DNA from: Halobacteriovorax sp. JY17
GTDB lineage: Bacteria; Bdellovibrionota; Bacteriovoracia; Bacteriovoracales; Bacteriovoracaceae
Assembly: GCF_002753895.1 (NCBI RefSeq)
Contig: NZ_NJER01000002.1
Location: 741,990 to 805,989 of the forward strand
Length of the DNA: 64,000 bases
Reading direction: 5' to 3'
Shown here piece after piece: positions 1 through 8,883 of this stretch; position 1 is the first letter of the stretch, and every line of letters starts with the position of its first letter. Both the position numbers and the translations under genes were made by a program. The notes under the pieces are model-generated. The model was not told the origin of the DNA and made no database searches. It saw only the letters and a list, made by a program, of their open reading frames with translations.

Positions 1-95
1 TTCGCTAGACCCATAATTCCATAAATCATCATACCTAGCATGAGGACAATGGAGAGCTTCGAATTTTCAATAAAGAATTTTGAAATTGTTTTCAT
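1..95 (-). CDS. RND efflux transporter permease, N-terminal fragment
   Basis: The first 31 codons of a gene that runs off the left edge. It starts with ATG at 95 and reads MKTISKFFIENSKLS, then a hydrophobic helix (IVLMLGMMIYGIMGLA). A short amphipathic start followed directly by the first inner-membrane helix is the usual beginning of AcrB-type RND pumps, which export drugs, metals or other compounds using the proton gradient. It begins 16 bases after the stop of the TolC-like gene, so the two are almost certainly one operon. The subfamily cannot be told from this fragment. Confidence 0.7.
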   Translation of the reverse strand, partial: MKTISKFFIENSKLSIVLMLGMMIYGIMGLA

Positions 96-110
96 AGTTA
101 TCTCTCGTTT

Positions 111-1553
111 CTAATTATTAATATCACATGGCATTTCAGTATAAACAGTGAAGTAATCTAGTAGAGTCGTAATGATTGATAATTGACTCTGGACTTCTAG
201 AAGATTACTGCTTAAAAGAGCATCTTGATCTAAGATTAAGTCCCTAAATGAAACTCTCGCCTGGTTATACTTCTTCTTTGTGTGCTTAAGTGTTATTGCT
301 AGTTTTTCACTATTAATATTTTGTTGTTCAATGACTTTTTGTAGTAGATGAATATTTTTAACGACCTGAGAATGATAGGCATTAACTTTTCCAACAATTT
401 CTTCTTTTTGAGAAATGAATCTCTTCTTATCTAATAAGTCTTGAAGCTCTTTTGATTTAGTTGAACTTCCTCCTAGAGGAATTCGTAACTCCACGCCTGC
501 ACTAAATGCTGTTCTTCCGTCATCAGAAAATCTATCCCAAGCTTCACTATATCCTTCTGTTTTTCCAAGTCTTTTAACTTCTGAGACAAATTGAACATTC
601 GCTCTATTGTATGAGTCAGTTATTTTCCTTTGATGTGTGTATTCAGTTTGAAGTGATTTTAAAATCTCATCATAGCTTGAGTACTGCAAAGGAGCTTCGT
701 TGAAGTTCGATATCTGAGCAATACAGCTAAAGAGTTGTTTAGATGTTTTAGGTATCGAGTACGTTCCAAGAACAAGCTCTTTGTCAGAAAGTGTAGGAAG
801 TAGTTCCTTTAATTGTTGAACAAGAACTTCTCTTTGGTATTGAAGGTTTATGATTCTAGAATTTCTATCGGCAATTTGAGATTCTGATCTCGAAACTTCG
901 CTAATTTCAGCAATTTTATTTTTAAACTTTCTCTTTGAGTCTTTTAATTGCTGTTGGGAAAGGGTTAAGAGCTTTTGAGATATCTTCAATTGCTCATTAT
1001 TTGCTACTAGTGACCAATAAATCTTTCTTAAACTTTGGTAGAAGGCCTTCTTTTGAATATTCTTTTGTAGATCTGCTCTAAGTACACTTTCTTTAAGTAG
1101 CTCTCTTTGTGAGCTTGTTAGTCTACCGAGAAAGTTCTTGTAAAGATCCATGGAAAACTCTAGTCCAAAACCGTTACTAGTTCCTTTGTTAACTACGGAG
1201 CTTGTCATTTGTTCTGAAAAAGTATTAACACCGATCTTCATTCCTGTTCCAAGCCCTTTTTCAACACCAACTTTGTAGGCCTTTATAGGTGAACTGACAG
1301 GGATTTGTGGGGAAAATGAATTTTCACTTGTCTTGTAATAACTTGCAGAGCCCACAAGATTGAAGTCGAAATTTTCCTCGAATGCTTCTCTTTGAAAATC
1401 TACTGATAGAAATGAAGCTTCAATTGCCAAAGTATTTGGAGCTGCATTATTGACTTCTTTTTTAATTAATTCTTCTGTAATTGTGACTCTTTCCTTTGCG
1501 AAAGAGGACGTACTCAATAAGGTTATTATTGATACGAAAATTAACATTTTCAT
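111..1553 (-). CDS. TolC-family outer membrane efflux protein
   Basis: About 480 residues with a signal peptide (MKMLIFVSIITLLSTSSFA) and long alpha-helical stretches rich in Gln, Lys and Leu, for example the region around SQKLLTLSQQQLKDSKRKF and the matching region near the C-terminus. This two-fold helical layout and length fit the TolC/OEP family, which forms the outer-membrane and periplasmic exit duct for RND pumps. The ATG at 1553 is preferred over an in-frame TTG at 1577 because it has an AAAGGAAG ribosome site seven bases upstream and the signal peptide follows directly. The TTG lies inside the operator-like repeat. It is followed by the RND gene. No adaptor (membrane fusion) gene is visible upstream. 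Confidence 0.8.
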   Translation of the reverse strand: MKMLIFVSIITLLSTSSFAKERVTITEELIKKEVNNAAPNTLAIEASFLSVDFQREAFEENFDFNLVGSASYYKTSENSFSPQIPVSSPIKAYKVGVEKGLGTGMKIGVNTFSEQMTSSVVNKGTSNGFGLEFSMDLYKNFLGRLTSSQRELLKESVLRADLQKNIQKKAFYQSLRKIYWSLVANNEQLKISQKLLTLSQQQLKDSKRKFKNKIAEISEVSRSESQIADRNSRIINLQYQREVLVQQLKELLPTLSDKELVLGTYSIPKTSKQLFSCIAQISNFNEAPLQYSSYDEILKSLQTEYTHQRKITDSYNRANVQFVSEVKRLGKTEGYSEAWDRFSDDGRTAFSAGVELRIPLGGSSTKSKELQDLLDKKRFISQKEEIVGKVNAYHSQVVKNIHLLQKVIEQQNINSEKLAITLKHTKKKYNQARVSFRDLILDQDALLSSNLLEVQSQLSIITTLLDYFTVYTEMPCDINN

Positions 1554-1571
1554 CTGGTATCTTCCTTTAGT

Positions 1572-1609
1572 ATTCAAACGTTTGTTTGATTTTATACGAA
1601 CGTTTGAAT
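1572..1609 (-). promoter_or_regulatory. Operator-like inverted repeat over the efflux operon promoter
   Basis: The arms ATTCAAACG (1572-1580) and CGTTTGAAT (1601-1609) are perfect inverted repeats, and each arm is itself the core of a CAAACGTTTG-like palindrome. On the minus strand a TATAAA -10 candidate (1591-1596) lies exactly between the arms, 19 bases before the ribosome site region of the TolC-like gene. Such placement fits repression by a TetR-type dimer, as is common for RND operons. The regulator itself is not seen in the window. Confidence 0.55.
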
Positions 1610-1664
1610 TTAAACAAGGGTAGTATGTAAAGAACTTAACTAAAATACTATTTTTCTAATTATT

Positions 1665-3629
1665 TCAAATAGATAAAGAATCAAACTCTTCATAAAGGGC
1701 AAGTAGGCTCGCTTCGAGTCCTTCTTTCTTGCCGCCTAGATTAGCATAGAGTTTACTGGTTTCAGGGTCCATATTGTCGAAATTAAACTTGAGCATAAGC
1801 TCTTCTATAGATGATATTTGAGCTTCAAGATCTTCAATTAATGAAGGAATATCCTCGAGTCTCTTCTTTTGTGAATTTGAAAGCTTCGTAGCTACTGGCT
1901 CAGGAGTTTCAACCACTTCTTTTGGAAGTTCTACTTCAGAATTTTCTTCACTTTCTTGTTCAAGAAGAATATTTTCTAAGGCCAAAGCTTCTAGATAACT
2001 TTCTGCTTGAGCATAGCCGCCAACAAATTGCTCAATGGACTTATTATTTAAAACCCAAGTCTTGTTCGTCACGTTTGAAAGAAAACTTCTATCGTGAGAA
2101 ATAAGGATAAGTGAGCCTTTAAATTGAACAAGAGCATCTTCTAATATTTGAAGAGTTTCAAGATCAAGGTCGTTGGTAGGTTCATCAAAAATCCAAATAT
2201 CTGCTTGCTTTGTTAAATTCTTTGCAAGTTGTAAACGGCCTTTTTCTCCCCCAGAGAGAGTTTTAATTGGTCTCTTTAAATCATCTTTGGAGAAGAGGAA
2301 GCTTTCAAAGTAAGCAGCGACATGTCTTGTTCTACCATCTGCTAATGTCACTTGATCTGAGCCGTCTGTTAAAAAATTATGAGGAGTTTCCTCTTCGTCC
2401 ATCTCTTCTCTTTTTTGCGAGAAGTATTGAATGTTTAAATCATCGGCAATCTTTAGCTTTCCACTCGTATTTACTAATTCTCCGAGTATCATCTTCACAA
2501 GAGTCGTCTTACCAACACCGTTCTTTCCAATGAGTCCAATTCTGTCTCCCTTGTAGATATCAACATCTATTTGAGAGAAAATATCTTTTCCGGGATATGA
2601 GAAAGAAACGTCTTTCATTTCGACGAGGCTTCTAGTCTTACGTTGAGTGGAAGTAATATTTAAATCGAGAGCTCTACGAGCTTCGCCTTTCACTGAAGTT
2701 ATTTTGTCTTTTAAGTCATGAAAGTTTTCAACTCTCTTCTTACTTCTCGTTCCTCTGGCCTTGATTCCTTGACGCATCCATGCTTGCTCTCGACTAAGAG
2801 AATTCTTTAGGCGGCCAAGTAGTTTTCTTCTTGCAGATTCTTGCTCAGATAAGAAATCAAGATAATCAATATAAGAACCTTTAAAGCTTTCAATAAGACC
2901 ATTTTTGATATGGAGAATTTTACTACAAACTTTTCCAAGTAAGTATCTATCGTGAGAAATCACGACAAATGTCTTTCCTGAACTCATTAATTCATCTTCA
3001 AACAATTTGATTGTTTCAATATCTAAATGGTTTGTCGGTTCATCCCATAGGATGAGATTTTCTTTTGCAGTGAAACCAAGGCTTAGTAGAATCTTTTTCT
3101 GCTCACCACCACTAAGGTCGATCACTCTTGTTTCTAAATCATTTTGACCAAAGTACTTCATATACGATTCAAAGGATCGAATTAAATCCCAACTTCCTAA
3201 ATGATCTAATTCATCAAGAAGTTTATTCTGCTGTTCAATAAGTTCTTCACTATAGTCTGTTTCAAACTTTTCATTAATAAGATCAAGGGCCTTATGAATC
3301 TTTAAATGCTCAGGATAGAATCTGAAGAAATAGTCTTTTATAGTGACTTCATCACCATCTTCAAGTTGCATTTCCTGAGGAACTAGGAATGTTGAAAACC
3401 CTTGATTATTCTCTCCACCACTATTTGCCTTATCGAAAGTGAAAGGAGGTGTTGAGCGATCTGGAGTAACCTTTGAGGCTAGTATTTTAAATAGAGAAGA
3501 TTTTCCTTTTCCGTTGAGGCCAAGAAGTCCGATTTGATCGCCATAGGAAATAGTAAACCCCGCACCTGTGAATAAGGTTTTAGTCCCAAGGTGAAGGTGA
3601 ATATTGCTCAAAGTACATAGTAAAGACAT
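1665..3629 (-). CDS. uup: ABC-F family ATPase, Uup type
   Basis: A 654-residue soluble protein with two ABC cassettes and no membrane segments. Cassette 1 has a Walker A-like GLNGKGKSS near residue 37, LSGGEQKK near 171 and LILWDEPTNHLD. Cassette 2 has GKNGVGKTT near 368, LSGGEKGR near 456 and IWIFDEPTNDLD. The TNDLD in the second cassette, the length and the charged helical C-terminal tail of about 100 residues are typical of Uup rather than EttA. ABC-F proteins act on the ribosome; Uup has also been linked to branched DNA intermediates. The ATG at 3629 has no clear Shine-Dalgarno sequence. The gene is divergent from the next one and seems to be transcribed alone. Confidence 0.88.
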   Translation of the reverse strand: MSLLCTLSNIHLHLGTKTLFTGAGFTISYGDQIGLLGLNGKGKSSLFKILASKVTPDRSTPPFTFDKANSGGENNQGFSTFLVPQEMQLEDGDEVTIKDYFFRFYPEHLKIHKALDLINEKFETDYSEELIEQQNKLLDELDHLGSWDLIRSFESYMKYFGQNDLETRVIDLSGGEQKKILLSLGFTAKENLILWDEPTNHLDIETIKLFEDELMSSGKTFVVISHDRYLLGKVCSKILHIKNGLIESFKGSYIDYLDFLSEQESARRKLLGRLKNSLSREQAWMRQGIKARGTRSKKRVENFHDLKDKITSVKGEARRALDLNITSTQRKTRSLVEMKDVSFSYPGKDIFSQIDVDIYKGDRIGLIGKNGVGKTTLVKMILGELVNTSGKLKIADDLNIQYFSQKREEMDEEETPHNFLTDGSDQVTLADGRTRHVAAYFESFLFSKDDLKRPIKTLSGGEKGRLQLAKNLTKQADIWIFDEPTNDLDLETLQILEDALVQFKGSLILISHDRSFLSNVTNKTWVLNNKSIEQFVGGYAQAESYLEALALENILLEQESEENSEVELPKEVVETPEPVATKLSNSQKKRLEDIPSLIEDLEAQISSIEELMLKFNFDNMDPETSKLYANLGGKKEGLEASLLALYEEFDSLSI

Positions 3630-3797
3630 CGCGAGACTATATAGTTTAAGTGCTGCTTATACAAGACTTCTAAGGACTCACGTGAAATATTCCAGCTGTA
3701 AGTGACTGATTTACTTCGGTGAAAATGATTGGGGGCGGCACAATATTCCTTGTTGAAGAAAACAGGTTAGTCAAAAGGTATACTTTTCTTAAGGACT

Positions 3798-4505
3798 TTG
3801 GAGAAAGGTGAACCTGTCAAGGAGGTTGTCATCAAATTTCCAGCAATTGCCAGTAAGACATATCAAGCTTTCAAGTCTCAATCAGAGATGATTAAGATCA
3901 TGAATGATGTCATTAAGAAAATTAAAAAACTTTCCTCTCCCTCTAGAAGGGCCAGATTTGTGCATAAAGAAGTTAATAGAAAGATTACGGAATTATTTAA
4001 AGATTCTGCAGTTGAGAGAAATGTATCTTGTCGTGAAGGATGTTCAGCTTGCTGTCATACACAAGTAAGTATTTCTGACGATGAAGCTCAATTACTTCAT
4101 AAAATTGTACAAGATGGACATAAGATAGATTTAGAGAGATTAAAAAATCAATCAAAGGCTAGTAAGAGTAGCGCCACTTGGTATCGCCTTTCTTATCAAG
4201 AAAGAGCTTGTATTTTCTTAGATGAAAATAAGAGCTGCTCCATATACGACAGTAGACCTATGGTGTGTCGTACAAACCATGTCGTAGGCGACCCAAAAGA
4301 CTGTTCTACTGAGGATGGTTTAGAGCATTCTGTTAAATTACTCAATACATTTGAAGCAGATATGGTTGTCATGGCGGGATTTAGTCAGTGTGAGGAGAAT
4401 GGTGCACTTCCTGATCTTCTATTTAGTTTAATAGAAGGAAAAAAAGAAGTTTTAGATATGATGAGCCCTTTTAAAAATCTGAGTCAGGTTTTCAAAGAAC
4501 TTTAA
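3798..4505 (+). CDS. YkgJ-family cysteine cluster protein
   Basis: About 235 residues. The core has CREGCSACCHTQ (Cys 78, 82, 85, 86) and, further on, ACIFLDENKSCSIYDSRPMVCR, the spacing of the YkgJ/CxxCxxCC zinc- or iron-chelating domain. The biochemical role of this family is unknown. The start is uncertain: the frame opens with TTG at 3798, preceded closely by AAGGA, and no ATG occurs before residue 30, well upstream of the Cys cluster. It is the first of four closely spaced plus-strand genes ending at 6258. Confidence 0.75.
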   Translation: MEKGEPVKEVVIKFPAIASKTYQAFKSQSEMIKIMNDVIKKIKKLSSPSRRARFVHKEVNRKITELFKDSAVERNVSCREGCSACCHTQVSISDDEAQLLHKIVQDGHKIDLERLKNQSKASKSSATWYRLSYQERACIFLDENKSCSIYDSRPMVCRTNHVVGDPKDCSTEDGLEHSVKLLNTFEADMVVMAGFSQCEENGALPDLLFSLIEGKKEVLDMMSPFKNLSQVFKEL

Positions 4506-4523
4506 TCAAGCTATGCTCATGTC

Positions 4524-5162
4524 ATGAGTCATTGCCCACTTTGTCTTTGTGACAATTCCATTTTACATTATGAAAATAAGAAGAAAGTATTTTTTCGTTG
4601 TAATACTTGTAAGCTAATATTTGCTCCCAAAGAGAGATTGCTAAACACCGCAGAAGAAGTTGAGATATATGATCTTCATGAAAATGATCCTAATGATATA
4701 AATTATGTAAATTTTATGGAAAGAATTTTGACTCCTCTTAGAGATCACTTACCATATGGTTCTCATGGCATAGACTTTGGGTGTGGTCCGGGTCCTGTTG
4801 TGAAAACGATTCTCTCAAAAGAAAATTTTAAGATATCAGAGTACGATCCATTCTATGTAAATGATAAGTCCTTACTTGATGAGCAATATGATTTCTTGAT
4901 TGCCACTGAAGTTATTGAACATATTTATGAGACAAAGAAAGATTTCGAACTCATGCTTTCATTGGTAAAGAAAAAAGGCGTGATCGCACTGATGACATCA
5001 TTTTATTCTGATGATATAGATAAGTTTAGTCGCTGGGGATATCACAATGATCCAACTCATGTCCGCTTCTTTAATGAAGAGACGTTTGATTGGATGGCAA
5101 AGGAATATGGATTAAGGCTCATCATTCCCACTAAAAATATTGCATTCTTTATAAAGGAATAA
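4524..5162 (+). CDS. Class I SAM-dependent methyltransferase with N-terminal zinc ribbon
   Basis: A 212-residue protein. Cys4, Cys7, Cys26 and Cys29 form a zinc-ribbon-like start (CPLC then CNTC). GIDFGCGPG at 82-90 is the SAM-binding motif I, and FLIATEVIEHI is the motif II region of the Methyltransf_23 type. The C-terminal RFFNEETFDWMAKEYGLRL resembles the end of ubiquinone-methylase-like folds. Its substrate cannot be predicted. It lies 18 bases after the YkgJ gene and 2 bases before the ArsC-like gene, so co-transcription is likely. Confidence 0.8.
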   Translation: MSHCPLCLCDNSILHYENKKKVFFRCNTCKLIFAPKERLLNTAEEVEIYDLHENDPNDINYVNFMERILTPLRDHLPYGSHGIDFGCGPGPVVKTILSKENFKISEYDPFYVNDKSLLDEQYDFLIATEVIEHIYETKKDFELMLSLVKKKGVIALMTSFYSDDIDKFSRWGYHNDPTHVRFFNEETFDWMAKEYGLRLIIPTKNIAFFIKE

Positions 5163-5164
5163 CT

Positions 5165-5503
5165 ATGATTAAAATGTATGGAATACCAAATTGTGACACT
5201 GTTAAGAAGGCCCGCAAGTTTCTTGATGAAAATCAAGTCGAATTTGAATTTGTCGATTTTAAAAAGGTGGCTCCTACTGAAAAAGAAATCAAGACTTGGA
5301 AAAAAACTTTTGGTGATTGGCCAGTAAATAAGCGCGGAACAACTTTTAGAAAATTAAAAGAAGAGTTTGAAAGTGCAAACGATAAGGAAATTGTAAAATT
5401 AATTTCTGAAAATTCATCTGTAATTAAGAGACCAATTCTTGAAGAAAATGGTAAAGCTATTTGTTTTGGTTTTGATAAAGAGGTTTTTGAAAATCTTCTA
5501 TGA
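5165..5503 (+). CDS. ArsC/Spx/YffB-family thioredoxin-fold protein
   Basis: A 112-residue protein starting MIKMYGIPNCDTVKKA, the active-site loop of the ArsC/Spx superfamily with a single Cys at position 10 and no second Cys of a CxxC pair. It also has NKRGTTFRKL and the IKRPILEENG segment shared by YffB and Spx-like proteins. YffB-type proteins are small and of uncertain role; arsenate reduction is not implied. The start ATG lies two bases after the upstream stop, and its end overlaps the DTW gene by ATGA, showing translational coupling. Confidence 0.85.
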   Translation: MIKMYGIPNCDTVKKARKFLDENQVEFEFVDFKKVAPTEKEIKTWKKTFGDWPVNKRGTTFRKLKEEFESANDKEIVKLISENSSVIKRPILEENGKAICFGFDKEVFENLL

Positions 5504-6258
5504 ACAAAGAACAGTACCTAGCAAAGAAGAAATTAGCACAAGTTGAATTTGATAATATTCAAAGAAGGAAGACTTGTTTGAAGTGTAGGCGAACTATTGA
5601 TGCCTGCCTCTGTGAAAGTATTGTTGAAATTGAAACTAATACGATGTTCGTTCTGCTTATGCACCCTATGGAAGCTAAGAAAGAAAAAGTTGGAACGGGC
5701 AGACTAACTAATGCTAGCCTAGAAAATTCAAAAGTAATAATGGGGATTGATTTTACGGATGACCCAGAAGTTAATGCTCTAATTAATGACTCTAATAATC
5801 TCTGCTTTGCTATGTACCCAGGAAAGAGTGCTATAAATATAAGTGAAGAGAAATTCTCTTACGATAAGAAAAAGAAATTAGTTATTTTTATTATTGATGC
5901 CACATGGCCTTGTGCTAAGAAAATGATGAAGCTCTCTGAAAACCTCTTAGAGCTTCCAAGGATTTGCTTTACTCCAACTGAGAGGTCTAGGTTTGATATT
6001 AAACATCAGCCAATGGACTTTTGCCTCTCAACTATTGAATCTGTTCACTACTTTCTCTCGGCCTTAGAAGAGCAGGGGATTGAGAAATTAAGTGGAAAGC
6101 ATGATTCTCTTCTAAAAACTCTTGAGGCCTTAGTTCATTATCAGCTAGAGTGCGAAAACGATCCCAATAGGCAAACCTATAGAAGAAACTCATTCACTCC
6201 CTTTGAAAAGAGACGAAAGTCCGCGAAGTGGAATACGCGCTCACTATTTGTAGATTAG
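5500..6258 (+). CDS. DTW-domain protein, probable tRNA-uridine aminocarboxypropyltransferase
   Basis: A 252-residue protein with an N-terminal Cys set (CLKC at 26-29, CLC at 36-38) and the DATW motif near residue 133, followed by CFTPTERSRFDIKHQP. These match the DTW family, whose studied members add the 3-amino-3-carboxypropyl group from SAM to uridine in tRNA. It overlaps the stop of the ArsC-like gene by four bases. An 8-bp inverted repeat (TAGGCTGA near 6257, TCAGCCTA near 6293) follows, but it has a long loop and is a weak terminator at best. Confidence 0.82.
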   Translation: MNKEQYLAKKKLAQVEFDNIQRRKTCLKCRRTIDACLCESIVEIETNTMFVLLMHPMEAKKEKVGTGRLTNASLENSKVIMGIDFTDDPEVNALINDSNNLCFAMYPGKSAINISEEKFSYDKKKKLVIFIIDATWPCAKKMMKLSENLLELPRICFTPTERSRFDIKHQPMDFCLSTIESVHYFLSALEEQGIEKLSGKHDSLLKTLEALVHYQLECENDPNRQTYRRNSFTPFEKRRKSAKWNTRSLFVD

Positions 6259-6419
6259 GCTGAAATGCCAACGATTCTTGCTACTAAAATCCTCAGCCTA
6301 TAAAAAATAACCTATTGAAAATACAGACATTTGGCTTTATCTACCCAATTCTTTTAGAACTCACTTGAAGGTAGAATAAAATAAATACTATATAGATTAG
6401 ATAAAGGATGGTTAGTCGC

Positions 6420-8699
6420 ATGAAGACTATATTTTCTTACCTAGCAAAATGCTTTGTTACTTACACTCTCTCATTTGCACTCTTACAAGTTCAGGTTTTC
6501 CTGCCAATTGAAAACTTGAGGCACGCTAGTGGAAATGTCATGGCCGCCAATGACGGGGTAACTCTTGGAGAAGATGGTGTTGCTACGAAATCGGGTAGTG
6601 TTGACTTAAAAAATGAGAAAGGAAATGCTCTTCTTGATCATCTTTCAATGCTTGCATTTGGCTTTTTTACGTCAAGGGCTTTAATGATTTGTAAGCCATT
6701 ACCAATGGATGTAATGATTGCCGCTGCAGGTGGAGTTATTTACATAGGTGGTGAACTTTATACTTTTAATGCTTTTAAAGATTTAAAATCAAAAGATAAA
6801 GTTACTTATAACTCTAGGGAAGATGGCGAAAATGAAAAACAAATAGAAATTCTCGAGGCCCAAAAGAAGGGCTATGACGATATCGCTAAAACAGCTAAGA
6901 CTAAGGCCATGATTCAAATGGCTGCAGGAGCAGCTTATGGTATCTCAGCAGGATATGCACTCCTTAAAAGTGCTGAATTCGGGATGGAGACAGCACATTG
7001 TGGTACCTGCTCCGTTACTACTGCTATAGCAGCTAAGCTTGAACTTGAAAAATTTGATCCTTCAAAGCCTTCAGCTGTTACCGCTCCTGTTATTTACGGG
7101 TTGTGCACAGCTATGGAAGCTGGTGCTCTTTCGGCTAGTTTAGAGCCGAGCTGTACCCAAGCAGAGGCAAGTTGTGTACTTAATGCAGCAACTTGTTCTC
7201 AAGAAGTTATGATTTGTAATCCTAGTGGCGCTACTATAATGGGAAGTAATACTCCTGATGCATTTCAAAAGTTTGCAAGTAAAGGACTGAAGTTTCCAGA
7301 GATAGAGTCTGTTATGGACGATAATTTTATTGCAGAAACAATTAAAGAGACTTATTTAGAGGGCTTTCAACGTGAGTTTCAGCTTTCAAGTTTTATAGAT
7401 AAGTCTAATCCATTTTATGATTTAAATAAGAAAATGGAGTTTGATGAAACAAATTTTGAAACGCAAGTTAACTCCTATGCTAGAAATAGGGATATGAGTA
7501 GATACTATCAAGGTGAAATCTCTTCAATGTCAGTTGAAGAATTTTCTAGTTTTAAAAAATCAATGTTTGAACTAGAGGTAGGTTCGAGTTCAGATAACCT
7601 TGGTGAGAGTCTGAAGCTAGTTCTTCATTCGGGAATTGATTTAATCATTCCAAATACTCATGCAGGAAGTATGATGACAATGCTGGGTGGTGTTGCCGGA
7701 ATTGCTCTCGCATTATTTAAGACGACAAGTTATTTGGTTGATAACTTTATGGCGACGCCTGGTAATAGAGGGCTTATTTGGATAGTGGGAGCAGGATTAG
7801 CTTTAGTCGCTTCAAATTCTAGTAAGAAAATTCAAGAAAGTGCTGAAAAGAACTCAGGAAAAATTCAAGAAATTATTAATAAACTTAACAGTCAAGGTCA
7901 AAAGAACGTCGACTCTCTAGGGGGGAATAGACTTGCAATTCCGTCTCAGATTCCATTTAAGTTAAAAGGGAATGCTCCTTTATCAATTGGCCCTGATAAA
8001 GCACCATGTGCTGATAAGCCAGGAACTTCGGGGTGTGGTTCTTTAAGAAGTGGTATTGAGAAGAATGCTGGCTTTGCTAGTCTTGGTGGGAGTTTTGGTG
8101 CTCTCGCTGGAACTGCAGGTGCAGCTGCTGATGGAGTTACGGGAAGTGATAATATTCCATCAGCTTCAGTTGATGGACTTGTTCAACTTTCAAAAGAGAA
8201 TAATGCTGTTCAGAAGAAATTAAGAGCAGTTCAAAGAAAGTTTAATCAAGCACTAAAAGAAAGTGGTAAATCTCCTCTTGATTTTGAGAAATTAAATGAG
8301 AATATCTTAGCGAAGCTTAGAAAAAACACACAAGCAGCCCTTGCTAAATCTGGTAAATCTGCAGCAGATGTTTTAGCAGCTCTTGGGCCTGTTGCTAACA
8401 GTAAAGAAGAAGAAAAGCCAAAAGTGGCAGCTACTCCGAAAAATGAGAAATTAAAAATGACTTCGGGAACAGCTAAGAAAAATAATGGTGGCTTTAAGTT
8501 AGATCTAGAAAATGAAGGCTCAAATGATGCCCTTCAGAGTGATGAAGTTCTGGCGAATCAGGCCGCGGCAAATGCTTTAAACGGCGAGGCTCAGGATGAT
8601 ATCGTTGCAAATAAAGATGTATCAATATTCAAGGTTATATCTGTTCGTTATTTAAAATCTGGTTTTAATAAATTATTAGATGAAGAAGTTAAGAAGTAA
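6420..8699 (+). CDS. Large exported or membrane protein of unknown function
   Basis: About 759 residues, not recognised. It begins with a hydrophobic signal-like segment (MKTIFSYLAKCFVTYTLSFALLQVQVF). Further hydrophobic or small-residue stretches lie near residues 85-115 (MLAFGFFTSRALMI, VMIAAAGGVIYIGG), 165-185 (MAAGAAYGISAGYALL) and 420-470 (MLGGVAGIALALF, WIVGAGLALVAS). A Cys-rich stretch (CGTCSV, CTQAEASC, CSQEVMIC) suggests disulfides outside the cytoplasm. The last 250 residues are Ala/Lys/Asn-rich and probably flexible. The ATG at 6420 is preferred over 6408 because AAAGGA then lies at a normal distance. It is a single-gene unit ended by a hairpin. Confidence 0.75.
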   Translation: MKTIFSYLAKCFVTYTLSFALLQVQVFLPIENLRHASGNVMAANDGVTLGEDGVATKSGSVDLKNEKGNALLDHLSMLAFGFFTSRALMICKPLPMDVMIAAAGGVIYIGGELYTFNAFKDLKSKDKVTYNSREDGENEKQIEILEAQKKGYDDIAKTAKTKAMIQMAAGAAYGISAGYALLKSAEFGMETAHCGTCSVTTAIAAKLELEKFDPSKPSAVTAPVIYGLCTAMEAGALSASLEPSCTQAEASCVLNAATCSQEVMICNPSGATIMGSNTPDAFQKFASKGLKFPEIESVMDDNFIAETIKETYLEGFQREFQLSSFIDKSNPFYDLNKKMEFDETNFETQVNSYARNRDMSRYYQGEISSMSVEEFSSFKKSMFELEVGSSSDNLGESLKLVLHSGIDLIIPNTHAGSMMTMLGGVAGIALALFKTTSYLVDNFMATPGNRGLIWIVGAGLALVASNSSKKIQESAEKNSGKIQEIINKLNSQGQKNVDSLGGNRLAIPSQIPFKLKGNAPLSIGPDKAPCADKPGTSGCGSLRSGIEKNAGFASLGGSFGALAGTAGAAADGVTGSDNIPSASVDGLVQLSKENNAVQKKLRAVQRKFNQALKESGKSPLDFEKLNENILAKLRKNTQAALAKSGKSAADVLAALGPVANSKEEEKPKVAATPKNEKLKMTSGTAKKNNGGFKLDLENEGSNDALQSDEVLANQAAANALNGEAQDDIVANKDVSIFKVISVRYLKSGFNKLLDEEVKK

Positions 8700-8713
8700 G
8701 TTGAAAATTGTGT

Positions 8714-8730
8714 CCCATCTTTCTGATGGG
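8714..8730 (+). terminator. Probable intrinsic terminator
   Basis: CCCATC (8714-8719), loop TTTCT, GATGGG (8725-8730), 15 bases after the stop of the 759-residue gene. The T content after it is modest, so termination may be incomplete. Confidence 0.5.
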
Positions 8731-8742
8731 GCATTTCATATT

Positions 8743-8803
8743 TGGGCGGAAATCCTGCCGATATATTAAAAATGTCATGGAGTTTAAAATGGCGGTCCCG
8801 GCA
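8743..8803. repeat. Direct repeat copy 1: tRNA-Arg 3' end plus downstream flank
   Basis: This 61-base segment is nearly identical to 8884-8943, differing by one inserted T in the TATAT tract. It includes the last 14 bases of the tRNA-Arg gene (CCA tail, acceptor strand and two T-stem bases, on the minus strand). Just beyond it, TGCGAC also occurs in the tRNA body, but the rest of the tRNA is missing. It is therefore a copy of the tRNA end without a functional tRNA. Confidence 0.85.
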
Positions 8804-8804
8804 T

Positions 8805-8882
8805 GCGACGCAATCAAAATGCGTTAGCATTTTGGTGGTCGCTTTACCGTTGTGCAATTGCGAAACGTCAGTTTCGAAATGC
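8805..8882. other. Two-hairpin structured insert between tRNA 3'-end repeats
   Basis: Hairpin A (8805-8842): outer stem GCGAC/GTCGC and inner stem CAAAATGC/GCATTTTG around a GTTA tetraloop. Hairpin B (8854-8882): core CGAAAC/GTTTCG around GTCA, with an imperfect outer extension closed by GCA/TGC. The doublet fills nearly the whole space between the two direct repeats. It resembles a REP/BIME-like doublet or a small structured RNA, but no known family is recognised. Confidence 0.55.
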
Positions 8883-8883
8883 A

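Noticed and set aside
1575-1577. TTG start of the TolC-like gene at 1577
   Set aside because: It lies within the operator-like repeat and has no ribosome site; the ATG at 1553 with AAAGGAAG and a signal peptide fits better.
5165-5503. Arsenate reductase and hence an arsenic-resistance locus
   Set aside because: The protein fits the YffB/Spx-like branch, and no ars genes or ArsR sites are nearby.
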